A stretch of 64,000 bases of DNA from Niallia circulans (GTDB lineage: Bacteria > Bacillota > Bacilli > Bacillales > Cytobacillaceae). This document shows, piece by piece, positions 18,852 to 27,844 of the stretch. The notes below the pieces were generated by a model. The model ran no database searches. It saw only the letters and a program-made list of their open reading frames with translations, and was not told the DNA's origin. Positions within the stretch are counted from its first letter, which is position 1; each line of letters begins with the position of its first letter. Both the position numbers and the translations under genes were made by a program. The stretch spans positions 1,302,001-1,366,000 of the forward strand of contig NZ_RIBP01000001.1 of assembly GCF_007273535.1 (NCBI RefSeq). Direction: 5' to 3'.

Positions 18852-19124
18852 ATGATAAAGGTTAAAATCAAAGTTAACTCTAGACGGTTTACTATTCCCG
18901 TTCCTTATGCCTTATTACATTTATTCGTTAGAATTATTACATCAAAAAGAATTCTAATGCTGGCAAATCGTATCATTGAAGAAAAAGCTAAGAAGAAGTT
19001 TCAAATTCCGTATATAAACAAGGATGATTTGAAGCCTTTTCTGAAGGAACTTTCCAAACAAAAAGGTCTCCTGCTTGTTGAAACAAGTCTAAAAGACGGA
19101 ACAGAGGTATCTGTTAGATTATAA
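18852..19124 (+). CDS. Small protein of the DUF2089 operon
   Basis: 90 residues read from the ATG at 18852, one base after the preceding stop. A longer in-frame start inside the upstream gene is unlikely. The sequence has one hydrophobic stretch (PYALLHLFVRIITSKRIL) and a lysine-rich rest ending TEVSVRL. It echoes the core of the preceding protein (polar strand, then NLPIKLIKAVL versus IPVPYALLHLFV), so it may be a divergent paralogue of the same small domain. Function unknown. Confidence 0.75.
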   Translation: MIKVKIKVNSRRFTIPVPYALLHLFVRIITSKRILMLANRIIEEKAKKKFQIPYINKDDLKPFLKELSKQKGLLLVETSLKDGTEVSVRL

Positions 19125-19163
19125 AGCATACTTCCAAATGATTCTGGAATTGTGCTTTTTTTT
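19123..19163 (+). terminator. Intrinsic terminator of the DUF2089 operon
   Basis: A 14-base stem, AAAGCATACTTCCA (19123-19136) against TGGAATTGTGCTTT (19145-19158), with one wobble pair and one mismatch, followed by eight T. It overlaps the stop codon. Confidence 0.85.
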
Positions 19164-19374
19164 GTTTGTATTTTGGTACATTTCTCTTTATTTTTGGTAA
19201 AGGGATTATTGGCGAATTTCTTGTTATGACAGCTTAAACACACTGAATATTTTTCAGAACAAAGAACAAAGATAAAAGTTACTTCTTCATAACATAGGTA
19301 ATTTTTACTATATAATGTCGTCCTAATAGTTATTTGCTATAATTATTGTAAATATAATAAAAGGCGGTTTTTAT

Positions 19375-20199
19375 TTGAATTTAACAACTAAAAGTTTTGT
19401 GGATGGGTTATGTAATAACATTACTAGTGACAAAGCTAACTTAGCAAAACAAAGATTTAATTCTGATCTGAATCATTATTCGAACGAAGTCGATATGAAA
19501 TTAAAAGCGTGGAGAGAAAATCTTATAGATATTTTTGCAAAATCTATTTCTGATGACTTGGAGCAGACTTATGCTCATTTAACAAGCTGGGGTAATGATG
19601 GCGTAAATTTATTAGTTGAATTAAACTTGCCATTAGACTTAGGAATTGAAGAGGTCAGATATTATCGTAATACAATTGGAGAAATCATAAAAAATGAAGC
19701 GATTCATCATGAAATATCAATCGCAGATTTTTATCATATCCTCTCCAATTTTGATTCAATTGTTGACCGTGCGGTACATTTACTTAGTCTGTCCTATTCT
19801 AAAAGCTATTTATCGCGGATACAAGCAGCAGAAATAACTGCTATTGAGCTGTCGGTACCAGTCATTCAAGTTACACAAGAAATGGGAATAATTCCGTTAG
19901 TTGGAGATATTGATACAAGGAGATCTCTAGAGCTTATGGAAAAAGCATTGTCTTCTGTTTCCAAGCTAGGATTATCTCATATTTTCATCGATTTATCTGG
20001 TGTGCCAATTATCGACACAATGGTCGCGAATCATCTTTTTAGAGTAGTCGATGCATTAAAATTAGTTGGTGTAGAAACAATCCTTTCAGGCATACGTCCA
20101 GAAATAGCCCAAACGATGGTGCAGCTTGGTCTCTTTAAACATAATATCATAACCTATTCAAGCCTGCATAAAGCAATTAAAGCGATTCAGGCTATATAA
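19375..20199 (+). CDS. RsbR-type STAS-domain stressosome protein
   Basis: 274 residues read from a TTG at 19375 seven bases after AAAGGCGG. The N-terminal half is a helical, globin-like sensor region. The C-terminal half is an STAS domain with the two threonine positions phosphorylated in RsbR proteins: Thr181 in GDIDTRR and Thr215 in PIIDTMVANH. Such proteins form the stressosome with RsbS and control RsbT and the general stress response. No rsbS, rsbT or sigB gene is nearby, so it is a stand-alone paralogue of the RsbRB/RsbRD kind. Confidence 0.88.
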   Translation: MNLTTKSFVDGLCNNITSDKANLAKQRFNSDLNHYSNEVDMKLKAWRENLIDIFAKSISDDLEQTYAHLTSWGNDGVNLLVELNLPLDLGIEEVRYYRNTIGEIIKNEAIHHEISIADFYHILSNFDSIVDRAVHLLSLSYSKSYLSRIQAAEITAIELSVPVIQVTQEMGIIPLVGDIDTRRSLELMEKALSSVSKLGLSHIFIDLSGVPIIDTMVANHLFRVVDALKLVGVETILSGIRPEIAQTMVQLGLFKHNIITYSSLHKAIKAIQAI

Positions 20200-20391
20200 T
20201 AGTTGCTAGTGTGTACGTCTTTTTGTATAACACTAACAACAAAAATAAGCTACATCATTGTACAAAGTCGAATAATGTATGTTATGTTTGAGTAACTTTA
20301 AAATAATATTATTTGCAGACATACGAATATGCCCTTTTTTTGTATCTACAAGTATTATTTTTCTGAATCTATTTATTTAGGATGATGCCAT

Positions 20392-20538
20392 ATTGAATTT
20401 GGTCAGAAAGTAATATATCAGGGTAAAATTCATCGTATTTTCTTTAACTATGAAAATGGACTATTAGAAATTCAGAACACTGCTACTAACTCGATAATAC
20501 TTGCCAAATATGAAGAGATTATTGTTAGAATAAAGTAA
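20392..20538 (+). CDS. Small unknown protein, possible ATT start
   Basis: An open frame of 48 residues ending at a TAA right before a strong terminator. The translation is protein-like: it contains EFGQKVIYQGKIHRIFF, then YENGLLEIQ and ILAKYEEIIV. Small Bacillus proteins with a Gln-Lys-Val-x-Tyr-x-Gly start have this look. No ATG, GTG or TTG fits the frame. An ATT at 20392 lies nine bases after AGGA, so a rare start is possible; a lost start codon is the alternative. Confidence 0.5.
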   Translation: MEFGQKVIYQGKIHRIFFNYENGLLEIQNTATNSIILAKYEEIIVRIK

Positions 20539-20540
20539 AA

Positions 20541-20566
20541 ACACCATGCTGGGATGGTGTTTTTTT
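20541..20566 (+). terminator. Intrinsic terminator after the small ORF
   Basis: ACACCAT (20541-20547), a 6-base loop and ATGGTGT (20554-20560), then six or seven T. The nearest plus-strand gene is the small frame ending at 20538. Confidence 0.85.
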
Positions 20567-20624
20567 GTACAATTCCCCTGCCAATAGGAATCGCCAAACA
20601 CTTGAATTTCTGATTACTACACTT

Positions 20625-21083
20625 TTAAAGCTTACTTTCCTTCACATACTTTATTATTGTTTTATGAAATAGCATTAACAGGATATATAAAACAGGATAA
20701 GTAAAAACAGAGTAAATATGCTTCCAGCCGTTTAAATAAAAGGTTCCAGTCAAAATAAACAGTTTTTCATAAAGCATGGCTAACGCACTCCAAAGTAAAA
20801 TATATATCGCCTGTTTATACAATTGCTTTCTAGATGGATAATAATTTAAAAAAATCACATTGATTGCAGGATATATGCCCAAAATATAAATAAACGCACC
20901 CCAATCAGCACCTTTATCAAAGTAACCATATAAGTCATATTTAACGTCCAAATAAACATCCGTAATAACTTGCAGGTAGGAAGCAAACAAAGTTGTCGCT
21001 AAGAGTTCAATTTTACTAATCTTCTTTGGAATCAAAAAGGCTATTACATTTAGCATGATGACTGTAAGAAGTAGAAACAGCAT
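20625..21083 (-). CDS. CBO0543-family membrane protein
   Basis: 152 residues with about five hydrophobic segments. The charged middle YLDVKYDLYGYFDKGADW and the C-terminal YPVLYILLMLFHK fit the CBO0543 family of clostridial and bacillar membrane proteins. Function is unknown. Ribosome site CGGAG eight bases before the ATG. It stands alone. Confidence 0.75.
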   Translation of the reverse strand: MLFLLLTVIMLNVIAFLIPKKISKIELLATTLFASYLQVITDVYLDVKYDLYGYFDKGADWGAFIYILGIYPAINVIFLNYYPSRKQLYKQAIYILLWSALAMLYEKLFILTGTFYLNGWKHIYSVFTYPVLYILLMLFHKTIIKYVKESKL

Positions 21084-21198
21084 ATAAATACTCCGTCCGA
21101 TCTGTGACCTTTATACTGCTATATTTTCCCCTAAGTTTTTTTATAAAATACATGTGCAAGTATAGTTGAATATGTTATTTAAATAATTATGTAAAAGG

Positions 21199-21277
21199 GT
21201 CAACCTTTAATCGGTTGACAAAGTATCGTATTATCGAGGAATACTTCCATTACAGAAGTACTCTACATAGTATTCCT
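21199..21277. other. Two hairpins between the membrane protein and merR
   Basis: GTCAACC/GGTTGAC (21199-21219) is followed by a longer structure with AGGAATACT (21237-21245) pairing AGTATTCCT (21269-21277) and an inner ACTTC/GAAGT stem. They lie downstream of merR on its strand and may mark the transcript end. No T-tract is obvious. Confidence 0.4.
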
Positions 21278-21351
21278 TTGATTAATTAATGTGTGGGCAT
21301 ATTTGAATATATATACTAATAATAAAGTTGTGCAGCTATTTTAAATCGGAT

Positions 21352-21777
21352 TTATTGTTGAACTTCTACCTTATGTTTATTGCCCTCCCATTTTCCAGGG
21401 TTCATATCGTCTGGTATATCACGGTTCATGATACCCTGATAATGTTTTGCTTTCGCCTCCATTTGCTTTGCGATGGCAGTTGCTTCCTCAAGCCTAGCAA
21501 GTGCAATCGCTTGTTGTTCCATAATAATTTGATAACGTTGTGGAATCGTAGCATCCCCTTGCAAGCACAATTCAATATAATTCTTAATGGATGCGACGGA
21601 CATCCCCGCTTGTTTTAAAAACTTTGCTCCTTTAAGCCAATTAATAGACTCCTCATCAAATAGACGATTATTATTTTTATCACGCTTCAAGCTCGGAACT
21701 AATCCCTTATCCGTGTAGTAGCGAACAGTATGTTCCGTTATATCCAGTAAATTAGCAACCTCTTTCACTGATAACAT
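21352..21777 (-). CDS. MerR-family transcriptional regulator
   Basis: 141 residues. The winged helix is at the N-terminus (VKEVANLLDITEHTVRYYTDKGLVP), followed by a long dimer coiled coil (about residues 75-115). There is no cysteine metal site, so it resembles the AdhR-like, aldehyde- or drug-sensing branch. It is divergent from an MFS exporter whose promoter has the over-long spacer that MerR proteins act on, so it very likely controls that exporter. Confidence 0.9.
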   Translation of the reverse strand: MLSVKEVANLLDITEHTVRYYTDKGLVPSLKRDKNNNRLFDEESINWLKGAKFLKQAGMSVASIKNYIELCLQGDATIPQRYQIIMEQQAIALARLEEATAIAKQMEAKAKHYQGIMNRDIPDDMNPGKWEGNKHKVEVQQ

Positions 21778-21822
21778 AATAAAATCTCCTCTTTATAAAT
21801 TAGATTTTTAGTGTAGAACTCC

Positions 21823-21853
21823 TTGACTTCGTGCTACACGAAGACGTTAGGCT
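21823..21853 (+). promoter_or_regulatory. MerR-type promoter/operator of the first MFS gene
   Basis: TTGACT (21823-21828) and TAGGCT (21848-21853) are separated by 19 bases. The spacer holds the palindrome CTTCGTG-cta-CACGAAG (21827-21843). A 19-base spacer with a central dyad is the hallmark of promoters twisted into activity by MerR proteins. It points toward the MFS gene at 21997. Confidence 0.7.
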
Positions 21854-21996
21854 AATATTAGTTGAAGTTACTTCAGATGTAAACAGCGGACCTAAGACTG
21901 CAATTAAAAAAGAAAGGAGAAGCTGCCTGTTACACATCTAAAACAGATTTAAGCAGTTAGACAACTTCAGAAAATATTTATGAAAGCCGGTGTTTT

Positions 21997-23172
21997 ATGC
22001 CTACACGAAACAATTTGTATATCTTTATTTTAGCTCTAGGGGTTTTTGGTATTTTAACAACTGAAATGGGTATTGTTGGCATATTGCCTTTAATTGCAGA
22101 TTATTATCAGATAAGTATAGCTAAAGCATCTCTTCTAGTTAGTCTCTTTGCCTTAGCTGTGGCAATTTCAGGGCCTATAATGCCGCTATTATTTTCTGGT
22201 ATCAATCGAAAAAAAGTAATGATACTAGTACTCGGTCTTTTCCTTTTAGGGAACATCGTTTCGATATTTGCTTCAAACTTTACTGTTCTCTTACTCGCAC
22301 GGGTTATACCTGCCTTTTTTCATCCTGTCTATTGCTCTTTAGCCTTAACAGCCGCTGCCGCTTCCGTTCGTAAAGAGGAAGCACCAAAGGCGGTTTCTAA
22401 AGTAATGATGGGTGTGAATGCAGGAATGATTCTCGGTGTTCCAATCACTAACTTTATTGGTAATGGGACTTCCTTAGAGGTGGCAATGTTATTCTTTGCT
22501 ATCCTTAACGCCTTAGCCTTACTTGCTACATTATTCTTTGTTCCCTCCCTGCCAGTTAAAGAAAAGCTGTCTTACGGAGCTCAATTAAATGTGTTAAAAA
22601 AGCCACTTGTTTGGACAGCGATAGCAACTGTCATTTTTATAGGCAGTGCAACATCAGGTGTAAATAGTTTTATTGCAGAATATCTCGAAAACGTCACCAA
22701 TATATCAGGTAATTTTTTAAGTATCATGTTATTTATTTTTGGTTTAGCAAGCCTTTTAGGTAATTTTATCGGCGGTAATCTGTTAAGCAGAACTCCAATA
22801 AAAACGACAACTTTATTTCCAGTTGTATTAGGAATAGCCTACCTATTGTCGTTTGTTACAGGAGAAACTCCCAGTACGATGATCGTCACTATTTTTTTAT
22901 GGGGGATTTTATTTTCTGTAGGTAGTATGATAAATCAATATTCCATGACCCATGCTGCCCCTGAAGCCCCAGATTTCGCTAATGGTCTGTTTTTATCTGG
23001 TGGTAATCTAGGTATAACGATCGGAACTGCAATTGGTGGCCTTTTCATATCTGGGTTAGGAACACAATATATTGTTATTGGTGGTATCCTATTCTTAATC
23101 TTAAGCCTTGGTTCTATCTTACTTACTAATTACATGATAAGACCCGGCAAACAATTAACCGGAATTAATTAG
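21997..23172 (+). CDS. MFS exporter (DHA1-like)
   Basis: 391 residues with 12 hydrophobic segments in two halves. MFS motifs are seen near GILTTEMGIVGILPLIADYY (helix 1) and GPIMPLLFSGINRKKVM (motif A). The helix-4/5 region RVIPAFFHPVYCSLALTAA resembles AraJ/YdhP-type sugar or drug exporters. It is preceded by a 140-base leader behind the MerR-type promoter. The cargo is probably a small organic compound sensed by the MerR protein. Confidence 0.9.
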   Translation: MPTRNNLYIFILALGVFGILTTEMGIVGILPLIADYYQISIAKASLLVSLFALAVAISGPIMPLLFSGINRKKVMILVLGLFLLGNIVSIFASNFTVLLLARVIPAFFHPVYCSLALTAAAASVRKEEAPKAVSKVMMGVNAGMILGVPITNFIGNGTSLEVAMLFFAILNALALLATLFFVPSLPVKEKLSYGAQLNVLKKPLVWTAIATVIFIGSATSGVNSFIAEYLENVTNISGNFLSIMLFIFGLASLLGNFIGGNLLSRTPIKTTTLFPVVLGIAYLLSFVTGETPSTMIVTIFLWGILFSVGSMINQYSMTHAAPEAPDFANGLFLSGGNLGITIGTAIGGLFISGLGTQYIVIGGILFLILSLGSILLTNYMIRPGKQLTGIN

Positions 23173-23250
23173 TACAAATAGGTTCAGCACTATAAATAGG
23201 GAAATGTTTTTAATCCTTATCAAGGAATTAAACCTAAGGAGAGATGCTTT

Positions 23251-24426
23251 ATGGAACGCCTCTGGACGAAGTCATATATTTTCATGATAACTGGCATGTT
23301 TTTTCTATTTACTGCCTTCTATATGCTTTACCCCACTCTCCCTTTGTTCATTAAGGAAAATGGGGGCACAGAGTCGCAGGTAGGTCTGGCGATGGGGGCG
23401 TTTATGCTTACGTCTGTTTTATTCCGTCCTTTTGTAGGTGGACTGCTGGACCGGTTTGGCAGGAGGCCATTTATTATTTGGGGATTGCTGCTTTTTGCTG
23501 CAACAATGTTTATGTACAATTGGGTTAGCGGACTTGCTGTCTTAATGGCGATTAGAATAATACACGGATTTACCTGGGCTGTTTCCACAACCTCCATAAG
23601 CACGGCAGTTACTGATTTAATTCCGACTACACGCCGAGGAGAAGGCATGGGCTGGTCAGGAATGGCGATGACTGTTGCTATGGCAATCGGTCCCATGCTT
23701 GGTCTGGCAGTCGCTAATAATCACTCGTACGAATCACTATTTGGATTCGCCGTTCTACTCTCTGTTGCTGCACTAGCTTTAACCTTTGGCGCAAAAATAA
23801 AGGCCACACCTAAAGCTAATACAAGGAAAATAGAACTCTTTGATAAGTCAGTGTTTCCTATTACACTATCCGTATTTTTACTATTTATTTCCTATGGTGG
23901 TATTACTACATACATACCTCTGTTTGCTGATTCCATCAAAGTAAATTCAGGCACTTTCTTTCTTGTCTATGCAGCAACCCTTGTTTTAACTCGTCCAATT
24001 GCAGGAAAGCTCTCTGACCGGCACGGTGAGGCCTTTGTTATTATCCCGGCTCAAGTAATTACAATCTCGGCTTTGATTATCTTAAGCTTTTCAACTAATT
24101 TATTAGGAATAATCATATCAGCGATTATGTACGGAATTGGCTTTGGTTCTGCACAGCCGGCACTTCAAGCTGCAACAATCCGTCTAGTAAGTCCAGACCG
24201 CACAGGCGTTGCCAACGCATCATTTGCCACCGGTGCAGACCTTGGCATCGGGCTTGGTGCCATGATGCTAGGCTGGATTTCTCAGTATATGAGTTATCAG
24301 GCATTGTTTACAGTTAGTGCTGTTGCAGTTGTATTTTCCCTACTGGTGTTTATCTTTTTAGTAAAGCGTTTATTATATAATGACTCTATCCCTCATAATA
24401 ATAAAGCAGCTAAAAGAGCTTTATAA
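23251..24426 (+). CDS. MFS exporter, second copy
   Basis: 391 residues, 12 hydrophobic segments. Motif A is GGLLDRFGRRPFI after helix 2; the second half has GKLSDRHGEAF. It shares length and class but not close sequence with the preceding exporter, so it is not a recent duplicate. Ribosome site TAAGGAGAG. It follows the first MFS gene after 78 bases without a terminator and can be in the same transcript. Confidence 0.9.
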   Translation: MERLWTKSYIFMITGMFFLFTAFYMLYPTLPLFIKENGGTESQVGLAMGAFMLTSVLFRPFVGGLLDRFGRRPFIIWGLLLFAATMFMYNWVSGLAVLMAIRIIHGFTWAVSTTSISTAVTDLIPTTRRGEGMGWSGMAMTVAMAIGPMLGLAVANNHSYESLFGFAVLLSVAALALTFGAKIKATPKANTRKIELFDKSVFPITLSVFLLFISYGGITTYIPLFADSIKVNSGTFFLVYAATLVLTRPIAGKLSDRHGEAFVIIPAQVITISALIILSFSTNLLGIIISAIMYGIGFGSAQPALQAATIRLVSPDRTGVANASFATGADLGIGLGAMMLGWISQYMSYQALFTVSAVAVVFSLLVFIFLVKRLLYNDSIPHNNKAAKRAL

Positions 24427-24468
24427 AAAAACCGATTCTCCCTTTTCTAGGAGAGAATCGGTTTTTTT
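24425..24468. terminator. Bidirectional terminator between MFS and tetR
   Basis: Ten-base perfect stem ACCGATTCTC (24431-24440) / GAGAATCGGT (24453-24462), with A run before and seven T after. It serves both convergent genes. Confidence 0.92.
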
Positions 24469-25021
24469 AATCAAAATTTCTATCTAATAAAATTCCTACT
24501 TGTGCTGCCACGGCCTGAGTAGACTCAGATAATTCATTGGTAAACCATGCTTCTACTATTTCTACTATTGCTGCAGCAAAAAATTTAAGGATTAAATCCT
24601 TACTTAACCCCTGATTCTGACCATTATCTACATCCACTTCAGCTTCTAGCTCTTCCATCACAAACTTTATAAATTGACTGCGAAAAACCGGTGCCCCTTT
24701 ACTTGCAAACATAGCCGAAAAAAAGGAGGAATGACGTTCAAAGTATTCAAACCACATAAGATTTCCTTCTGCAAAGCTCAATTCTGATGCTGATTCGCAT
24801 AGTTTTCTTAATTCGCCGATATGCCCTTCAATCAGCTTTTCGAGTAAATCATATTTATCTAAATAATGCAGATAAACTGTTCTCCTGCCAACATTTGCTT
24901 TATCGGCAATATCTTGGATCGTAATTTCATCAATAGCTTTTTCAGTCATCATTGCAATAAAAGCATTCTTGATAGCTTCCTGTGATTTGATTATCCTTCT
25001 ATCCACCTTGTTCTCCTTCAT
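24467..25021 (-). CDS. TetR/AcrR-family regulator
   Basis: 184 residues from the ATG at 25021; an in-frame GTG at 25054 has no good ribosome site. The helix-turn-helix is IQDIADKANVGRRTVYLHYLDKYDL (by parts) at residues 25-50. The C-terminal ligand domain belongs to the TetR_C_7-like type (FERHSSFFSAMFASKGAP). It is divergent from the CMD-AKR-cupin genes and probably represses them. Confidence 0.88.
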   Translation of the reverse strand: MKENKVDRRIIKSQEAIKNAFIAMMTEKAIDEITIQDIADKANVGRRTVYLHYLDKYDLLEKLIEGHIGELRKLCESASELSFAEGNLMWFEYFERHSSFFSAMFASKGAPVFRSQFIKFVMEELEAEVDVDNGQNQGLSKDLILKFFAAAIVEIVEAWFTNELSESTQAVAAQVGILLDRNFD

Positions 25022-25142
25022 ACATATCACCAATCTTTCTATTAAAAAATGCACAATTCACCATAATCCGTGCATTAAAACACAAATCTATCGAAATTGG
25101 TCATTGTAGGTATTCTAATATCGATTATAATTATACACAAAT

Positions 25143-25156
25143 GTGCGATAATGCAC
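25143..25156. promoter_or_regulatory. Candidate TetR operator
   Basis: GTGC-gataat-GCAC lies in the gap between tetR and the CMD gene. Further GTGC/GCAC words stand at about 25051 and 25072. Such spaced short dyads are typical of TetR-type operators. Confidence 0.4.
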
Positions 25157-25234
25157 CAAAATGTATTTTACTCAATCCATTAACTAACTGCGCAAATGTT
25201 AATGTGTAAATTTAATAGCATAGGAGGGGTAAAT

Positions 25235-25984
25235 ATGGACCGTATGGAAAAAAGTATGGAAAAATACGAACAACTTTTTGGCAAGGGAGAACCTGCCTCC
25301 TATTCTACAGATCCTGAGTTTCAAAACATCTTAAGCAGGTTTATTTTTGGCGAGGTGTTTTTTCAAGGGAAGCTTGATGATAAAATGCGTGAACTGATCA
25401 CTATAGTTGTTTTAACTACTAATCAGACACTTCCCCAGCTTAAAGCACATGTTAATGCTGCATTAAATATTGGCCTAACACCTGTTGAAATCAAAGAGGC
25501 TGTTTACCAATGTGCACCGTATATTGGATTCCCAAAAACATTGAATGCTATCAATGAAGTGAACGAGGTATTTAAAGCTCATAATATTTCCTTACCAATT
25601 GAAAGTCAGACAACTGTAGATGAAGATACGCGACTTTCAAAAGGGCTTGCTATCCAAGTAGAGATTTTTGGTGATGTAATTACAAAAATGAGAGAAAAGG
25701 CTCCAGCAAATCAAAGACATATTCAAGATTATCTTTCCGCTTTTTGTTTTGGAGATTTCTACACACGCAATGGACTTGATTTAAAAACAAGAGAGTTATT
25801 AACCCTCTGTATTGTCAGTTCCTTATGTGGGGCAGAAGGCCAAGTGAAGGCACATGTGCAAGGAAACTTAAATGTGGGCAACGAAAAGGAAACGCTAATT
25901 ACCGCTATTACTCACTGTTTACCATATATGGGGTTCCCAAGAACATTGAATGCATTAGCTTGCATTAATGAAAGTAACCCTTGA
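25235..25984 (+). CDS. Carboxymuconolactone-decarboxylase-family protein, two domains
   Basis: 249 residues from the ATG at 25235 behind a very strong AGGAGGGG; an upstream in-frame ATG has no such site. It holds two CMD/AhpD-like domains: RELITIVVLTTNQTLPQLKAH with IGFPKTLNAINE, and RELLTLCIVSSLCGAEGQVK with MGFPRTLNAL. Members are decarboxylases or peroxidatic reductases; the first domain lacks the CxxC pair of AhpD. It leads a group with an aldo/keto reductase and a cupin, a common combination in bacterial carbonyl detoxification loci. Confidence 0.88.
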   Translation: MDRMEKSMEKYEQLFGKGEPASYSTDPEFQNILSRFIFGEVFFQGKLDDKMRELITIVVLTTNQTLPQLKAHVNAALNIGLTPVEIKEAVYQCAPYIGFPKTLNAINEVNEVFKAHNISLPIESQTTVDEDTRLSKGLAIQVEIFGDVITKMREKAPANQRHIQDYLSAFCFGDFYTRNGLDLKTRELLTLCIVSSLCGAEGQVKAHVQGNLNVGNEKETLITAITHCLPYMGFPRTLNALACINESNP

Positions 25985-26192
25985 AACTAGAATATTGCTT
26001 TCATTTATTTTCATCTTTTACCTCACGCACGGAATCATTAAAAAAGAAGTTACTTGTACAAGCAGGTAAAGCTTCAATGAATCCTGTAGAGTATAGCATT
26101 CAATGTTTCTAAAGAAAGTTTTAATGAAAAATGAGATACCAAATTATAAAAGACAAGTACTCTAAAAAGTAACAATGCAAGGAGACAAAGGC

Positions 26193-27056
26193 ATGTTTAA
26201 TGAAACTTACAAATTAGCAAATGGGATAGAAATCCCCAAATTAGGTCTTGGCACATGGCTGCTTAACGATGCACAAGCAGCACAGGCAGTCGTGGACGCG
26301 ATAGCTATTGGATATCGTCATATTGATACTGCTCAAGCCTATATGAATGAGGCTGGCGTAGGAGAAGGTATCCATTCTTGCGGTGTTGCAAGAGAAGAAC
26401 TTTTCATCACAACAAAGGTTGTGGCAGAAGCCAAAAGCTATGAGTCAGTTACGCAGTCTATTGATGAGTCATTAACAAAGATGGGACTGGATTACATTGA
26501 CCTTGTGATTATCCACAGTCCACAGCCTTGGAAGGAGTTCCGCGAGGAGAGCCGCTACTTTGAGGAAAACAAGCAAGTATGGGCTGCTTTGGAGGATGCT
26601 TATAAGAAAGGCAAGGTAAAGGCAATAGGGCTTTCTAACTTCCTGCAGGATGATATTGAAAATATTCTTGCAAGCTGTGAGATTAAGCCTATGGTAAATC
26701 AAATATTAGCGCATGTTAGCAATACTCCTTTGGAGTTGATTGAATTCTGCCAGAAGAATGACATCCTCGTAGAGGCATATTCACCAATCGCACACGGTGC
26801 AGTTCTTGAGAATGCTGAGGTTAAAGTCATAGCTGATAAATATGGCGTATCTGTTGCTCAGCTATGCCTCCGTTATGATATCCAGCTTGGTCTTGTAGTA
26901 ATTCCAAAAACGGCTAATCCTAATCACATGAGTATAAATGCAAAGCTTGATTTTGTTATCAGCGACGCAGATATGGAGCTTTTGAAAAATGCAGAGCCTA
27001 TTCAAAATTATGGGGAGCATAGTTTTTTCCCAGTATTCGGTGGAAAACTAAAATAA
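26193..27056 (+). CDS. Aldo/keto reductase, short AKR5-like
   Basis: 287 residues from the ATG at 26193, eight bases after AGGAG; an ATG 18 bases upstream overlaps that site. The tetrad is visible: HIDTAQAYMNE (Asp, Tyr), FITTKVV (Lys), VIIHSPQPW (His). The cofactor segment is VVIPKTANPNHM. It resembles the enzyme at 5091 but differs along its length. It stands between the CMD and cupin genes, with 200- and 90-base gaps. Confidence 0.92.
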   Translation: MFNETYKLANGIEIPKLGLGTWLLNDAQAAQAVVDAIAIGYRHIDTAQAYMNEAGVGEGIHSCGVAREELFITTKVVAEAKSYESVTQSIDESLTKMGLDYIDLVIIHSPQPWKEFREESRYFEENKQVWAALEDAYKKGKVKAIGLSNFLQDDIENILASCEIKPMVNQILAHVSNTPLELIEFCQKNDILVEAYSPIAHGAVLENAEVKVIADKYGVSVAQLCLRYDIQLGLVVIPKTANPNHMSINAKLDFVISDADMELLKNAEPIQNYGEHSFFPVFGGKLK

Positions 27057-27143
27057 TCAAGTAGTCACTGAATTGGAAAATAATGTTGAAAAATCAATAA
27101 ATTGGTTGCAACAAATTAAATAATGTATTTAGGAGGAATATTA

Positions 27144-27554
27144 ATGATAAAGCATGAAAACGTTAAAAATGGCGTGATTTTCCCAGCGGGTGAAAAAAAT
27201 GAAGCATTCTCCCAATTTTTCGTTGGACAAAGTTACCTTAAGACATTAATTGCTGACCCTAAAGTGAGTGTTGGTGTCGGAAATGTAACTTTTGAACCTG
27301 GCTGCAGAAACAACTGGCATGTTCACCGTAATGGTTTTCAGCTATTACTAGTAACTGGCGGTGAAGGCTGGTATCAGGAGGAAGGAAAACCAGCTCAATT
27401 CTTACAGGCTGGTGATGTTATTATCACACATGACGGAGTGAAACACTGGCATGGCGCTGCAAAGGACAGTTGGTTTGAGCATATTGCAATCACTGCAGGT
27501 ACACCTGAATGGCTAGAACCAGTAACAGATGAGGAGTATAACAAGTTAACATAA
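27144..27554 (+). CDS. Cupin-domain protein
   Basis: 136 residues from the ATG at 27144 behind TAGGAGG. The metal site is visible: NNWHVHRNGFQ (two His), then GDVIITHDGVKHWHGA with the third His. The pattern is that of the small cupins that accompany CMD and AKR genes. It could be an enzyme for a carbonyl or a dioxygen-independent isomerase; the reaction is unknown. Last gene of its group, followed by a terminator. Confidence 0.88.
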   Translation: MIKHENVKNGVIFPAGEKNEAFSQFFVGQSYLKTLIADPKVSVGVGNVTFEPGCRNNWHVHRNGFQLLLVTGGEGWYQEEGKPAQFLQAGDVIITHDGVKHWHGAAKDSWFEHIAITAGTPEWLEPVTDEEYNKLT

Positions 27555-27562
27555 TAAACGAG

Positions 27563-27593
27563 AAAAAAAGCCCTGCAGAGCAAGGCTTTTTTT
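27563..27593 (+). terminator. Intrinsic terminator of the CMD-AKR-cupin group
   Basis: Stem AAAAAAAGCC (27563-27572) / GGCTTTTTTT (27584-27593) with extra inner pairing TGC/GCA. The T-run follows directly. The 250 bases beyond it, up to 27844, hold no gene I can support. Confidence 0.85.
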
Positions 27594-27844
27594 GCATTAT
27601 CCAAGACTGCTATATAAACGAGCATTTCTTAAGACAGACCATTTATTTTTGCTATCTGACAGCTTCGCTAGACTGAAAATAATAAGAACTAAGAGCTAAA
27701 GACTGCTTTGTACAGGACTATCCATAGCCGTAATGGAAACATTCTTGTGGGTAGTTAGTACGAAATAAAGCAAACTCTGTTTGGCTTCGGATATTCATTA
27801 TTTATGGTGGTAGCCTGTGTCTCTTTTATTTATGGAAGAGTTTA

